A stretch of DNA of 64,000 bases from Anaerolineaceae bacterium (GCA_016841365.1 JAENZI010000011.1:1-64000), one strand, 5' to 3'; shown: positions 36,573 to 45,867, counted from the first letter of the stretch. Program-made: numbers and translations. Notes: generated from the sequence alone by a model not told the origin.

Positions 36573-37802
36573 TTAATTCTGAGCGATGAGTTCTGCCAGT
36601 TTTACTAAAACTTCCACCGCTTTTTCCATAGCAAAGGTAGGGATGAACTCATACTTGCCATGCCCGTAGTGCCCGCCGGTAAAGATGTTGGGGGTGGGCA
36701 AACCCATATAGGATAAGCGGCTGCCGTCCGTCCCGCCGCGGACGGGATCGATCTTGGGCGTCAGCCCGACGGCTTTGATCGCTTCGATTGCCGTTTGCAT
36801 GATCTGAGGGTGCGGTTCGACCTGTTCGCGCATGTTGTAATATTGTTCTTCGAGGGTTAGCTCGATTACCTCATCGCCATATTTTTCATTCATGAACCGA
36901 ACAGCGGATTCCAGCAGCGCTTTTTTCGCTTCGAATTTTTCGCGATCGTGATCGCGAATGATGTATGCCATGCTGGCTTCTTCGACCGTGCCGCCAAACT
37001 GGTAGATGTGGAAGAAACCCTCATATTTTTCAGTGAATTCGGGGCGTTCGAAAACCGGCAGGAGGTCGTTCAATTCCATACCGATCAGCAGGGCGTTGCG
37101 CATCTTGAGTTTGGCTTTACCCGGGTGCACGTTGCGTCCGTGAATGATCAGCTCAGCACCGGCTGCATTGAAGTTTTCGAATTGCACCTCGCCAACCTCA
37201 CCGCCGTCAACCGTGTAGGCAAAATCTGCGCCGAATTTTTCAACATCAAAAAAGTCTACTCCGCTGCCGACTTCCTCATCTGGTGTAAATCCAATCTTGA
37301 TCGTGCCGTGTTTGATCTCAGGATGGTCGAGCAAGTAGGCGATGGCAGTCATGATCTCGGCGATGCCTGCTTTGTCATCTGCCCCCAGCAGGGTGGTGCC
37401 GTCGGTGGTGATCAGGGTTTTGCCGATATATTTTTTGAGGTCCGGGAACTCCTCTGGTGACATAGTGATCCCTTTTTCAGCGTTCAGGATCACGGTGCCG
37501 CCGTCATAATTTTCCACAAATTGCGGGTTGACATCCTTGCCCGAAAGATCGGGGCTGGTATCCATATGTGCCAATAATCCAACGACCGGGATATGTTCGT
37601 ATTCAATATTGGCGGGCAGGGTGGCTGTCACATACCCGTTTTTGTCTGTGGTCGCATCTGCCAACCCCAGTGCTTTGAGCTCTTCTGTTAATAACTTAGC
37701 CAGGTCAAGTTGTTTGAGGGTACTGGGGTAAGTGTCGGATTTTCGGGCGGATTCGGTATCAATTTTAATGTAGCGGAGAAAGCGTTCAACGACTGGTTGC
37801 AT
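36573..37802 (-). CDS. pepT: Peptidase T (tripeptide aminopeptidase)
   Basis: A cytoplasmic di-zinc M20B aminopeptidase that removes the N-terminal residue of tripeptides. The 409-aa length is standard. Metal and catalytic segments are LLAHMDTSPD, GADDKAGIAEIM, TPDEEVGSG and the terminal GGHYGHGKYEFIP. A GAGGTG ribosome-binding site precedes the ATG, and a minus-strand extended -10 box (TGATACAAT, near 37850-37858) is a plausible promoter. Confidence 0.95.
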   Translation of the reverse strand: MQPVVERFLRYIKIDTESARKSDTYPSTLKQLDLAKLLTEELKALGLADATTDKNGYVTATLPANIEYEHIPVVGLLAHMDTSPDLSGKDVNPQFVENYDGGTVILNAEKGITMSPEEFPDLKKYIGKTLITTDGTTLLGADDKAGIAEIMTAIAYLLDHPEIKHGTIKIGFTPDEEVGSGVDFFDVEKFGADFAYTVDGGEVGEVQFENFNAAGAELIIHGRNVHPGKAKLKMRNALLIGMELNDLLPVFERPEFTEKYEGFFHIYQFGGTVEEASMAYIIRDHDREKFEAKKALLESAVRFMNEKYGDEVIELTLEEQYYNMREQVEPHPQIMQTAIEAIKAVGLTPKIDPVRGGTDGSRLSYMGLPTPNIFTGGHYGHGKYEFIPTFAMEKAVEVLVKLAELIAQN

Positions 37803-37942
37803 AAAACACCTCGCGGATAGTAATTGTGTGATTGGTCATTTTCAACAGAATTGTATCACAGGGCAGGTATGGCACAGAATTGATTACTTCTATAGTAAGA
37901 TTGGATTTGTAAATCGATGGTCAGAAGTGCGGATGAGGGAAG

Positions 37943-38791
37943 ATGAAGAAAAATACTTCACAGTCAAAACACATCAGTAAACGAGCCTGGTTGTTGCTTA
38001 TTGTAATCTTATTGATCGCCGTTATTGCAGGTGTGGTTTGGCTGATACGATCATCATCTCCTGATGAGCCGGGACTTGGGAACCTGACGCCATATATGAC
38101 TTACGAGGTGGTGCAGGCGTACCCGCACGACGCGCAAGCTTTTACTCAGGGTTTGGTCTATTGGGATGGTTTTCTGTATGAGAGCACCGGGTTATACGGG
38201 GAATCCAGCTTGCGGAAAGTTGAAGTAGACACCGGTAGGGTGGTGATGCAGGTTGATCTGCCCCCCCAGTATTTTGCGGAAGGCCTGGCGCTGTGGGAAG
38301 ACCGCCTGGTGCAGTTAACCTGGCAAGAGGGGACAGGTTTTATTTATGATATTTCAGATTTTTCGCAAACAGGGCAATTCACTTACCCGACCGAAGGCTG
38401 GGGATTGACCCATGATGGAGAGCGGTTGATCTTGAGTGACGGTTCGGATACGCTTTACTTCCTTGACCCGGACACATTTGCATTTATGGACTCGGTGAGA
38501 GTCACGTTTGAGGGCGAAGGCGTCACAAGGTTAAATGAGTTGGGATTTATTGATGGGCAGGTGTTTGCCAATATCTGGCAGACGGATCAGATTATCCGCA
38601 TTGACCCTTCGAGTGGCGAGGTGCTCGGTTGGATAGATCTGGCAGGGATCTTGCCGGATGACGCACGCAGACCAGAGACGGATGTGCTGAACGGGATTGC
38701 TTATGATTCAAAAAACAACCGTCTATTCATCACCGGTAAGCTTTGGCCTTTTCTCTACGAGATCCGTTTGATCCCGGTTGAGGTGGAATAA
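37943..38791 (+). CDS. Glutaminyl-peptide cyclotransferase (glutamine cyclase), membrane-anchored
   Basis: A 282-aa enzyme of the papaya-type five-bladed beta-propeller glutamine cyclases, which convert N-terminal Gln of peptides to pyroglutamate. One transmembrane anchor (about 14-34) exports it. Conserved segments are PHDAQAFTQGLVYWDG, LYESTGLYGESSLR, EGLALWEDRLVQLTW and the final LNGIAYD. It is flanked by pepT, but in the opposite direction, so the link may be coincidental. A GAGGGAAG site precedes the start. Confidence 0.9.
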   Translation: MKKNTSQSKHISKRAWLLLIVILLIAVIAGVVWLIRSSSPDEPGLGNLTPYMTYEVVQAYPHDAQAFTQGLVYWDGFLYESTGLYGESSLRKVEVDTGRVVMQVDLPPQYFAEGLALWEDRLVQLTWQEGTGFIYDISDFSQTGQFTYPTEGWGLTHDGERLILSDGSDTLYFLDPDTFAFMDSVRVTFEGEGVTRLNELGFIDGQVFANIWQTDQIIRIDPSSGEVLGWIDLAGILPDDARRPETDVLNGIAYDSKNNRLFITGKLWPFLYEIRLIPVEVE

Positions 38792-38807
38792 AAGATTAAA
38801 GAATCAA

Positions 38808-38844
38808 CAAAGGCGTCCAATGCAATTAGGACGCCTTTGTTTTT
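38808..38844 (+). terminator. Rho-independent terminator of the glutamine cyclase gene
   Basis: An 11-bp perfect stem (38808-38818 with 38829-38839) with a 10-nt loop is followed by TTTTT. It sits between convergent genes and could also slow transcription from hsp20. Confidence 0.9.
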
Positions 38845-38858
38845 GTGTTCAATGATGT

Positions 38859-39350
38859 TTACTTATTCTTTGATTTGCCTTCGATGACGTTCTGTTTCTC
38901 AGCGCCTTTGATTTCAATCCGGCGGGGTTTGACCTCTTCCTTCTTGGGAAGATGGATCTTCAATACGCCGTTTTCAGTTTCGGCATCGATGCCTTCAACA
39001 TCCACAGTGCCGGGCATTGAAATCGTGCGCGAGAATGTGCCATAGCGCCGTTCTCGCAGATGATAGCGGCCTTCTTCACCCTTTTCCTCTCGTTCATCAC
39101 GCATCTCAGCTTTGATCGAAAGGCTATTTTCGGTATAGGTGATTTCGATATCATCGGGGTTGATGCCGGCAACATCGGCTTTGACGACAAACTCATCCTC
39201 ATTTTCGATAACATCCAGCGGGATGCGCAGGTTCAAAGGTTCGCCGAAGCCAAGCTCGCCATCATCATACAGGTTGTTCAGCATGCGCTCCATGGTGCGG
39301 TTCCAAGAAAGCATTTCTCGAATAGGGTCACGTCGAATTAAGTTGGCCAA
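38859..39350 (-). CDS. Hsp20/alpha-crystallin small heat-shock protein
   Basis: An ATP-independent holdase of 163 aa. The alpha-crystallin domain spans about residues 48-145, with the edge strand before YGTFSRTISMPGTVD and the C-terminal LPK segment. The N-terminal arm contains EMLSWNRTMERMLNN. The TTG start is supported by a perfect GGAGGT ribosome-binding site seven bases upstream. I do not see a CIRCE or other heat-shock operator. Confidence 0.92.
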   Translation of the reverse strand: MANLIRRDPIREMLSWNRTMERMLNNLYDDGELGFGEPLNLRIPLDVIENEDEFVVKADVAGINPDDIEITYTENSLSIKAEMRDEREEKGEEGRYHLRERRYGTFSRTISMPGTVDVEGIDAETENGVLKIHLPKKEEVKPRRIEIKGAEKQNVIEGKSKNK

Positions 39351-39499
39351 AGGTTACCTCCAATCTTATGATTTATAACTTGATTACGTTTTAACTATTT
39401 ACGCTTTAAATTTAAAAAACAAATGTATGAAATTCGTCAAAATAAAGTAAGCAAAATATAAAAATGTTGATTATCGAGGGGGGTAAAGAATAAAGCGTT

Positions 39500-40273
39500 T
39501 TATGACCGTTCTTCTTGCGTTTTTTCAACAACCCAAAAGTGCGAAAGCCCTAAACGCTGCAGGGGAGTCTTTTCCAGCCACTGCAACACGTTTCTGAGGA
39601 TTTTGCCGAAAGCAGGCCGCCGGGCGATGATGTTGTCGTAAGCGCCAAAGATGGTTTTGCGTTCAATGAATTTCACGGGCAAATCGCGAAATAGTTTTCT
39701 GAGACCTTGCCGTGTGTAAACATTGACATGCGGTGCCAGTTTATCCCGCCATTGGCGGGGCAGGTAGTTGATCAACGGGATGTTCCCGAAGTGATAATTC
39801 CCCCGCCAATAGAAGCCATGTGTCTCAAAGGGATAGCCGCGGTTGGGGCAAAACAGCACCAACCGACCACCCGGGCGCAGAACCCGCACAATTTCATTGA
39901 TGGCTGCCTGGTCATCATTCACGTGTTCCAGCACTTCATGGCTCAGCACAAAGTCAAACCTGTTGGATGGGAAGGGGAGCGTTTCTCCTGCGCCATTCAC
40001 CACTTTTTCATTCTTTGTTTTGGCTTCGACAAGCCGTTCAAATTCAATATCCAGGCCAATCACGCTGGCGAATGGTTCCTGCATGTGATCGAGATACATC
40101 CCAACGCCGCAGCCATCCACCAGTGCCGTGCCCGATGTTCTTTCGCCGACTGCGTCAAGGATCATCTCAAAGCGACGGCGCTGGCCATCACGCCATACAT
40201 AGGATGGCTCGCCGCGCAGGGCAGCCTTTTCCATATTGCGGGGTTGGACGGTCGCGTTTTCTCGCATTGTCAA
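39500..40273 (-). CDS. Class I SAM-dependent methyltransferase
   Basis: A 257-aa methyltransferase of the type 11 (UbiE/COQ5-like) fold. SAM-binding motif I is ALVDGCGVGMYLDHM, with the acidic end of strand 2 in GLDIEFERL and the motif II region FDFVLSHEVLEHV. The C-terminal part contains several aromatic segments that could bind a membrane or lipid substrate. Its start overlaps the stop of the histidine kinase gene by 4 bp, so it is probably translated from the kinase mRNA. The substrate is unknown. Confidence 0.85.
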   Translation of the reverse strand: MTMRENATVQPRNMEKAALRGEPSYVWRDGQRRRFEMILDAVGERTSGTALVDGCGVGMYLDHMQEPFASVIGLDIEFERLVEAKTKNEKVVNGAGETLPFPSNRFDFVLSHEVLEHVNDDQAAINEIVRVLRPGGRLVLFCPNRGYPFETHGFYWRGNYHFGNIPLINYLPRQWRDKLAPHVNVYTRQGLRKLFRDLPVKFIERKTIFGAYDNIIARRPAFGKILRNVLQWLEKTPLQRLGLSHFWVVEKTQEERS

Positions 40274-41964
40274 TCATTCTCCTGGGTGTAGGGCATCCAC
40301 ACCAGGATGGTTGTGCCTTTACCAGGTTCTGTTGTAATTTCAAGATCGCCGCCCACGTTGCGGGCGCGGGTTTGCATGTTTGAGATGCCGTGTCCAAGCG
40401 TGAATTGCATTTTTTGAGGGTCAAATCCCCTGCCATCATCATGCACTTCCATTAATACGCGGTCCGAGGTTGTCCAAACATTGACCTTTACCGAATTTGC
40501 CTGTGCATGCTTGGCGATGTTAGCCAAAGCTTCCTGACAGATGTGGAAGAGTGCAATTGCATAGGAATCTGGCAGCGATTCCAGTCCTTCTGCTGGCCCA
40601 GTTAGATGGGTTTCCACCAGTGAGTTGGTGCGGAATTCCGTCACCAGCCGCTGCAAGCCCTTCATCAGGTCTTCTTCGTATAGCTGGCGCGGGCGCATAT
40701 CCATGATGAAGGCGCGCAGGTCGCGGATGGTGCTGTTTAAGTCTTCAATGGATTGGTTGATGCGTTTGCGCGATTGTTCTGGTTCTTCACTCATGAGCAG
40801 ACGGGCGTGTTCCAGAGTCAGCCCAACAGCATAGATGGATTGGATGATGCCATCGTGCAAATCCATGCCGATGCGGTCGCGTTCTTCTAAAACGGCGAGC
40901 CTGCGCCCCTGAATGTTCAGGCGCACATTCTCGATGGTGGTGCCGACCCATGAGGCAATCGAAGACAGCAGTTGCTGGTCCATAGCATCCAGCGGGGCTT
41001 CTTGCGCCATAGCAATGCTCATCACGCCCAATACCTCACTGCGGGAAGTCAGCGGGAAACAAGCGACCTGATGAATGCCCTGTGCTGTGAGGGCATCGTT
41101 CCTCAAGTACGCGTCCTGTGTATAGGGGAGGTTGACCGAAACGGGTTGCCCGCTGCGGGCAGTTTGACCGATCAGTGATTCTTTGTGGGTGAAGCGGTCT
41201 TTCTTCCAAATTGCCAGTTCAGCTGAACCCTGCCCCAAAGTCTTGTAGAGGGTGTTATGGTCCTCTTCGCTCAAGTATATTTCGCCGATTTCCACATTAA
41301 AGTAATTGATCACGCGATTTAACGCTGTTCGCAAAAGTTCATCAAGTTCTGTAATGGAGGCAAGCGTTGAGGCGAGGTTGTTGAGCAGCGCCAGGTCTTG
41401 ATTGCGGCGGGTCAGCGTTCGGTCACGCTCTTTTAATTCATCGTATGAATGGGCGTTGGAAATAGCCACGGCAGCATAAGCAGCCAGGGTTTCGATCACA
41501 CGTTCATCGTCGGCAGTAAAGGTGCCTGAGTCAACTTTTTCGGCAAGGTAAATCTGCCCCAACTGCTGGTTGCCCAAATGAATTGGCATCCCCAACAGGG
41601 AAGTCGTCATGGTTTGATCTTCATCCGATTCAAACGTTCCGGATTGTTTCCGGACATAATCCACGCGGATGGGGGTTTCGGTATCTGAGATCACATCGAT
41701 CAGACCCAGGGCTTGCGGCGGGTTGTTGGTTTGGGGAACGTTACCTTCATCCATGCCAACGGAAATGAAGCGGGCAATTTGCCCATCATCACCCCGCACG
41801 CTGATTGCTGCATAGGTAGCCCCTGCCTGTTCACACGCAATGCGGGCGATCCGTTTGAGCAGAGAATCGATGGAAATGTCCTGCACAAGTTCCAGGCTGG
41901 CGCGATGCAGCGCAGCCAGGCGGTCTTCGATTTGCTCGCAAGATAAGGTGGTATCAACGATCAT
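40270..41964 (-). CDS. GAF-domain sensor histidine kinase (HisKA_3 type)
   Basis: A soluble NarX/LiaS-class kinase of 564 aa. Two GAF domains (about 20-170 and 195-345) could bind a small ligand or sense redox state. The dimerisation box carries the phospho-acceptor His370 in DLHDGIIQS. The ATPase has CQEALANIAKHA (N box), DDGRGFDP (G1) and GHGISNMQTRA. No transmembrane segment is present. No response-regulator gene lies next to it. A TAAAAT box lies nine bases before the ATG, so the leader would be very short. Confidence 0.92.
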   Translation of the reverse strand: MIVDTTLSCEQIEDRLAALHRASLELVQDISIDSLLKRIARIACEQAGATYAAISVRGDDGQIARFISVGMDEGNVPQTNNPPQALGLIDVISDTETPIRVDYVRKQSGTFESDEDQTMTTSLLGMPIHLGNQQLGQIYLAEKVDSGTFTADDERVIETLAAYAAVAISNAHSYDELKERDRTLTRRNQDLALLNNLASTLASITELDELLRTALNRVINYFNVEIGEIYLSEEDHNTLYKTLGQGSAELAIWKKDRFTHKESLIGQTARSGQPVSVNLPYTQDAYLRNDALTAQGIHQVACFPLTSRSEVLGVMSIAMAQEAPLDAMDQQLLSSIASWVGTTIENVRLNIQGRRLAVLEERDRIGMDLHDGIIQSIYAVGLTLEHARLLMSEEPEQSRKRINQSIEDLNSTIRDLRAFIMDMRPRQLYEEDLMKGLQRLVTEFRTNSLVETHLTGPAEGLESLPDSYAIALFHICQEALANIAKHAQANSVKVNVWTTSDRVLMEVHDDGRGFDPQKMQFTLGHGISNMQTRARNVGGDLEITTEPGKGTTILVWMPYTQEND

Positions 41965-42119
41965 AGCGCGCTAATTTTACCTCGAAAAGCCTGAAAAGGT
42001 ATTTTATGCGATCGGGTGGACGCTTGGATATTTTGCGTGAGTTCCATGCAGTATTCTATCTAATTGCCCGAATTTAATGGGAATTTTTCTAAAACAGTCG
42101 ATTATTTCGGTAATTTGAT

Positions 42120-42246
42120 AGCTTTTGGGAGGGTCAATCCGGTATAAGTTAACCGGTAAGTTGCGAAAACTTTTTTGAGGTGCGTCAGCACGTTGAAAAT
42201 AAATGGAATGTGATAAAAATAATTATAACGAGGAGACAGGTGAAAA
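42120..42246 (+). promoter_or_regulatory. Leader/regulatory region of the HMG-CoA operon
   Basis: An inverted repeat pairs CCGGT (42139-42143) with ACCGG (42152-42156). It is followed by a small stem AAGTT/AACTT with a T-run (42158-42177) that looks like a weak attenuator. A TTGAAA and AT-rich stretch near 42193-42225 may be the promoter. A GAGGAGACAGG ribosome-binding site precedes the ATG at 42247. Nothing else was recognised in the 282-bp gap. Confidence 0.35.
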
Positions 42247-43545
42247 ATGTCTTCAAATGCGAAGGAAAAAAAGAAATTCTATAACCTCAACCGGGAAGCG
42301 CGCTTAGCGCAGCTGGCAGAATCCTTTGGCTTGACCGAATCGGATGTTGCGGCATTAAGCGGCGCGCAGGGGTTGACGCCAGAGCTGGCTGACCGGATGA
42401 TCGAGAACGTGGTGGGGGTATTCAGTTTGCCGTTAGGTATTGCCCAAAATTTCAGGGTCAACGGGCGTGATGTGCCCGTCCCGATGGTGGTGGAAGAACC
42501 TTCGATCGTGGCGGGGGCTTCATTTATGGCTAAGCTGGCACTCAACACAGGCGGCTTTTTCGCGCAGTCGACCGCGCCAGAGATGATTGGTCAGATCCAG
42601 ATCCTCGATCTGGACGATCCGCCAGCCGCCCGGGTCAAACTGCTGGCAGAAAAAGACTCCCTGCTGGCACAGGCGGCAGAGGTTGACTCGGTGTTGATGG
42701 AATTAGGGGGCGGTCCCAAGGATTTTGAGGTGCGCTTGATCGAGGATTCGCCGATTGGCGTCTTTCTTGTGGCTCATCTTATCTATGATGTGCGTGATGC
42801 GATGGGGGCTAACGCGGTCAACACTGCCGTGGAACGATTAGCGCCAAGAATCGAGCAAATTACAGGCGGACGTGTTCTGCTGCGGATACTCTCGAACTTA
42901 GCAGATCGACGCCTGGCGTGGGCGAGGGTGACCATCCGCACCGAAGACCTGGCGTTCGATGCGTTCACGGGGGAGCAGGTGCGGGATGGGATCATCGAAG
43001 CCTGGGCGTTTGCTGCTGCGGACCCTTACCGCGCCGCGACGCACAACAAGGGCATTATGAATGGGGTTGATCCGATCGTGATCGCTACCGGGAACGATTG
43101 GCGCGCCATTGAAGCCGGGGCGCATGCTTACGCTGCCAGGCACGGCAGGTATCAGTCCTTATCCACATGGGAGGTGGATTCTGATGGGAATTTGGTGGGG
43201 ATGTTGGAGATGCCTCTGGCGGTGGGTACGGTTGGGGGTGCCACCCAGGTACACCCGGCAGCCAAAGCCAGCCTGCGTTTGATGGGGGTGGAAAAAGCAA
43301 CAGAACTGGCAGAGGTGATCGTTTCGGTTGGTCTGGCGCAGAACCTGGCTGCGCTGCGGGCGTTGGCAACTGAAGGCATCCAGCGCGGTCATATGAGCCT
43401 GCACGCCAGGCAGGTGGCTGCTGCCGCTGGCGCTGACGGTATGCAAATCGATCGGCTGGCAGAACGTTTGGTGGCGGATAAAACAATCCGCATTGATTAT
43501 GCCAGGCAAGTTTTAGAGGAATGGAGTGAGCAATCAGATGACTGA
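42247..43545 (+). CDS. mvaA: Hydroxymethylglutaryl-CoA reductase (class II)
   Basis: Interconverts HMG-CoA and mevalonate with NAD(P)H. At 432 aa it is the compact class II form. Key segments are the catalytic Glu in EEPSIVAGASF, DAMGANAVNT, the Lys in HNKGIMNG, Asp in ATGNDWRAIEAGAH and the flap His near GHMSLHARQVA. The next two genes are HMG-CoA synthase and a thiolase-like gene, so the operon should lead to mevalonate for isoprenoids. It overlaps the HMG-CoA synthase gene by 20 bp. Confidence 0.95.
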   Translation: MSSNAKEKKKFYNLNREARLAQLAESFGLTESDVAALSGAQGLTPELADRMIENVVGVFSLPLGIAQNFRVNGRDVPVPMVVEEPSIVAGASFMAKLALNTGGFFAQSTAPEMIGQIQILDLDDPPAARVKLLAEKDSLLAQAAEVDSVLMELGGGPKDFEVRLIEDSPIGVFLVAHLIYDVRDAMGANAVNTAVERLAPRIEQITGGRVLLRILSNLADRRLAWARVTIRTEDLAFDAFTGEQVRDGIIEAWAFAAADPYRAATHNKGIMNGVDPIVIATGNDWRAIEAGAHAYAARHGRYQSLSTWEVDSDGNLVGMLEMPLAVGTVGGATQVHPAAKASLRLMGVEKATELAEVIVSVGLAQNLAALRALATEGIQRGHMSLHARQVAAAAGADGMQIDRLAERLVADKTIRIDYARQVLEEWSEQSDD

Positions 43546-44614
43546 ATCAGTGCACGAAGGAATCATTAATAAACCGATCCGCCCAGTTGGGATTATTGGC
43601 TATGGCGCGTATATCCCCCGCTATCGTTTACCAGGGACAGAAATCTCTCAGATATGGAAGGGTGAGCCATCTCCCGGGCCGGTGAAGGAAAAAGCTGTTG
43701 CCGGGCTGGATGAAGATGTGATCACCATGTCGATTGAGGCTTCACGCAATGCCCTTGCACGGGCTGGCATTGACCCGCTGTTGCTGCGGGCGGTATGGGT
43801 GGGTTCTGAATCCCATCCTTATGCAGTCAAGCCTTCAGGCACGATTGTAGCCGAAGCTATTGGCGCTTCGGCAAACATCCAGGCTGGCGATTGGGAGTTT
43901 GCCTGCAAGGCTGGCTCCGAAGCGGTTGTGGCTGCTATGGGCTTGGTAGGGTCCCAAATGGGAGAGTATGCTCTGGCGATCGGGATGGATACCGCCCAGG
44001 GTAAACCGGGGGATGCATTAGAATACACTGCATCATCTGGCGGAGCGGCTTTCATCATTGGGCCTGCTGATCAAGCCTTAGCATCGATTGATGCGCATTA
44101 CTCCTACGTGACGGATACCCCTGATTTTTGGCGGCGGGCGCATCAAAAATATCCCGAACATGGTCAGCGCTTCACCGGCGACCCGGCGTATTTCCATCAT
44201 ATCCTCTCTGCTTCAAGCACCTTGATGAAGCATGAAGGGATGGCGGCCGAAGATTTTCGGTTTGCGATCTTCCATCAACCCAATCAAAAATTCCCAGAAC
44301 GGGTAGCAAAACAGCTTGGTTTCAAACCAGAACAGATCAAAGATGGCTTGCTCTCCCCGGTGATCGGAAACACGTATGCCGGTGCCTCACTGGTGGGTTT
44401 GACGGCGGTATTGGATATTGCCTCTCCCGGGGATCGAATTTTGGTCACGTCATATGGATCTGGCGCAGGGTCGGATTCCTTTATCATCACCGTCAAAGAG
44501 GCTTTGCTTGAACGCCGTGAGAAAGCCTTGAGCACGCAGAATTATATCGCCCGGCGGACGGAAATCGATTATGCAACATATGTCCGTTTTCGCGGCAAGA
44601 TTGCGATGAGGTGA
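43526..44614 (+). CDS. Hydroxymethylglutaryl-CoA synthase (archaeal-like)
   Basis: Condenses acetyl-CoA with acetoacetyl-CoA to HMG-CoA. The 362-aa protein has the opening GIIGYGAYIPRYRL, the catalytic Cys127 in WEFACKAGSEA, and the later FAIFHQPNQKFP and GNTYAGASLVGL segments with the expected His and Asn. The length and pattern match the short archaeal type. The GTG at 43526 has AGAGGA five bases upstream; ATG 43538 is an alternative start. It overlaps both neighbouring genes. Confidence 0.93.
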   Translation: MSNQMTESVHEGIINKPIRPVGIIGYGAYIPRYRLPGTEISQIWKGEPSPGPVKEKAVAGLDEDVITMSIEASRNALARAGIDPLLLRAVWVGSESHPYAVKPSGTIVAEAIGASANIQAGDWEFACKAGSEAVVAAMGLVGSQMGEYALAIGMDTAQGKPGDALEYTASSGGAAFIIGPADQALASIDAHYSYVTDTPDFWRRAHQKYPEHGQRFTGDPAYFHHILSASSTLMKHEGMAAEDFRFAIFHQPNQKFPERVAKQLGFKPEQIKDGLLSPVIGNTYAGASLVGLTAVLDIASPGDRILVTSYGSGAGSDSFIITVKEALLERREKALSTQNYIARRTEIDYATYVRFRGKIAMR

Positions 44615-44616
44615 GT

Positions 44617-45786
44617 ATGCCCAGGACACATTCTGAAGTGATTGTTGCTGGTATTGGGCAAACCCCTGTAGGAGAACATTGGGATCTCTCATTGCGGCAG
44701 CTTGCCACACATGCAATTTTTGATGCCCTTGATCAGGCTGCGGGACTCAGGCCGCAGGTGATGTATGTCGGCAATATGCTGGCGGCGACAGCATCACGCC
44801 AGGCAAACTTGGGCGCATTATTGACGGAGAACGCAGGTCTGAGCGGGATTGAAGGTGTGACCGTAGAGGCAGCTGATGCTTCGGGCGGTGCAGCACTGCG
44901 CATGGCTTACCTGGCGGTGCTTTCTGGTGCAGTGGATGTCGCTATTGCGGTGGGTGTTGAGAAATACACCGATGTGATCGGCCCCGAATCAGAAACGCTG
45001 CTTTCCCAAATGCTGGATGCGGATTTTGAGGCTGCTCAGGGGCTGACGCCTATCAGTTTGGCTGGTTTGCTATTTCACCGTTACCTTGCGGAATATTCTG
45101 CCGATAGAGCCGCTTTTGGCGGCTTCCCGGAAGTTGCCCATGCCAATGGCGCCACGAACCTGAATGCTATGTTTCAGAGGGCAATGGGTGCTGGCGTCTA
45201 TCAGAAGCGAGCGTCAAAAGATGCCCAGGTATTGAACCTGTTTGATGTTGCACCCTATGCTGATGGGGCGGCGGCTGTAATTTTAGCGCGGGAAGATGCC
45301 TTGCCAGAAGGTTGGCCAGAAAAACGCGTGCGCCTGATTGGGTCGTCACTGGTGACCGACACACTCTCCATCCATGACCGGCCGGCACCTCTGGTCTGGG
45401 ATGCCGCCAGGCTTTCGGTTGAACGCGCCTGCCGTGCGGCGGGGGTGATGCCGAAGGACTTGGATTTCTTTGAAGTGCATGACGCCACGTCACTTCATGC
45501 AGCCCTATCACTGGAGGCAGCAGGGTTTGCGTCGCAGGGCCAGGGCTGGATGCTGGCAAAGGATGATGTAATTGGTCTGTCGGGGCAGATCCCGATCTCG
45601 ACATTTGGCGGGCTGAAAGCGCGCGGACATCCCTTAGGTGCGACCGGCATTTACCAGGCGGTAGAGGCCGTTCTGCAGTTGCGCGGCGAGGCAGGCGCTA
45701 ACCAGGTTCAAGGCGCCAGACTAGGGTTAATCCAAAATTTGGGCGGCATGGCTGCCACAGCGGCAGCTCATATTCTGGCAATTTAA
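44617..45786 (+). CDS. Thiolase-fold protein with Asp in place of the catalytic Cys
   Basis: An SCP2-type thiolase-like protein of 389 aa. In archaea the gene in this position supplies acetoacetyl-CoA to HMG-CoA synthase in one complex. Here the nucleophile segment reads VEAADASGGAALRMAY, where active relatives have Cys at the Asp87 position. The codon is GAT (44875-44877), two changes from TGT. The other catalytic regions, FEVHDATSLHAA and ARGHPLGATG, are kept. It may be inactive, structural, or catalyse a different step. The ATG at 44617 follows GAGGTGA; a GTG at 44611 overlaps the synthase stop. Confidence 0.85.
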   Translation: MPRTHSEVIVAGIGQTPVGEHWDLSLRQLATHAIFDALDQAAGLRPQVMYVGNMLAATASRQANLGALLTENAGLSGIEGVTVEAADASGGAALRMAYLAVLSGAVDVAIAVGVEKYTDVIGPESETLLSQMLDADFEAAQGLTPISLAGLLFHRYLAEYSADRAAFGGFPEVAHANGATNLNAMFQRAMGAGVYQKRASKDAQVLNLFDVAPYADGAAAVILAREDALPEGWPEKRVRLIGSSLVTDTLSIHDRPAPLVWDAARLSVERACRAAGVMPKDLDFFEVHDATSLHAALSLEAAGFASQGQGWMLAKDDVIGLSGQIPISTFGGLKARGHPLGATGIYQAVEAVLQLRGEAGANQVQGARLGLIQNLGGMAATAAAHILAI

Positions 45787-45795
45787 ATTATTTTT

Positions 45796-45833
45796 TGAGG
45801 GGGAAAACCTCATTTTTTACGCCTTTCAGGCGT
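45796..45833 (+). terminator. Terminator region of the HMG-CoA operon
   Basis: The stem TGAGG/CCTCA (45796-45800 with 45808-45812) is followed by TTTTTT. A second hairpin ACGCC/GGCGT follows at 45819-45833. The LacI operon promoter starts 5 bp later. Confidence 0.65.
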
Positions 45834-45838
45834 GATTC

Positions 45839-45867
45839 TTGACATTCAACCTGTCTGTGTTTATACT
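45839..45867 (+). promoter_or_regulatory. Sigma-70 promoter of the LacI-controlled operon
   Basis: TTGACA (45839-45844) and TATACT (45862-45867) are separated by exactly 17 bp. This is the strongest promoter match in the window. Confidence 0.85.
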
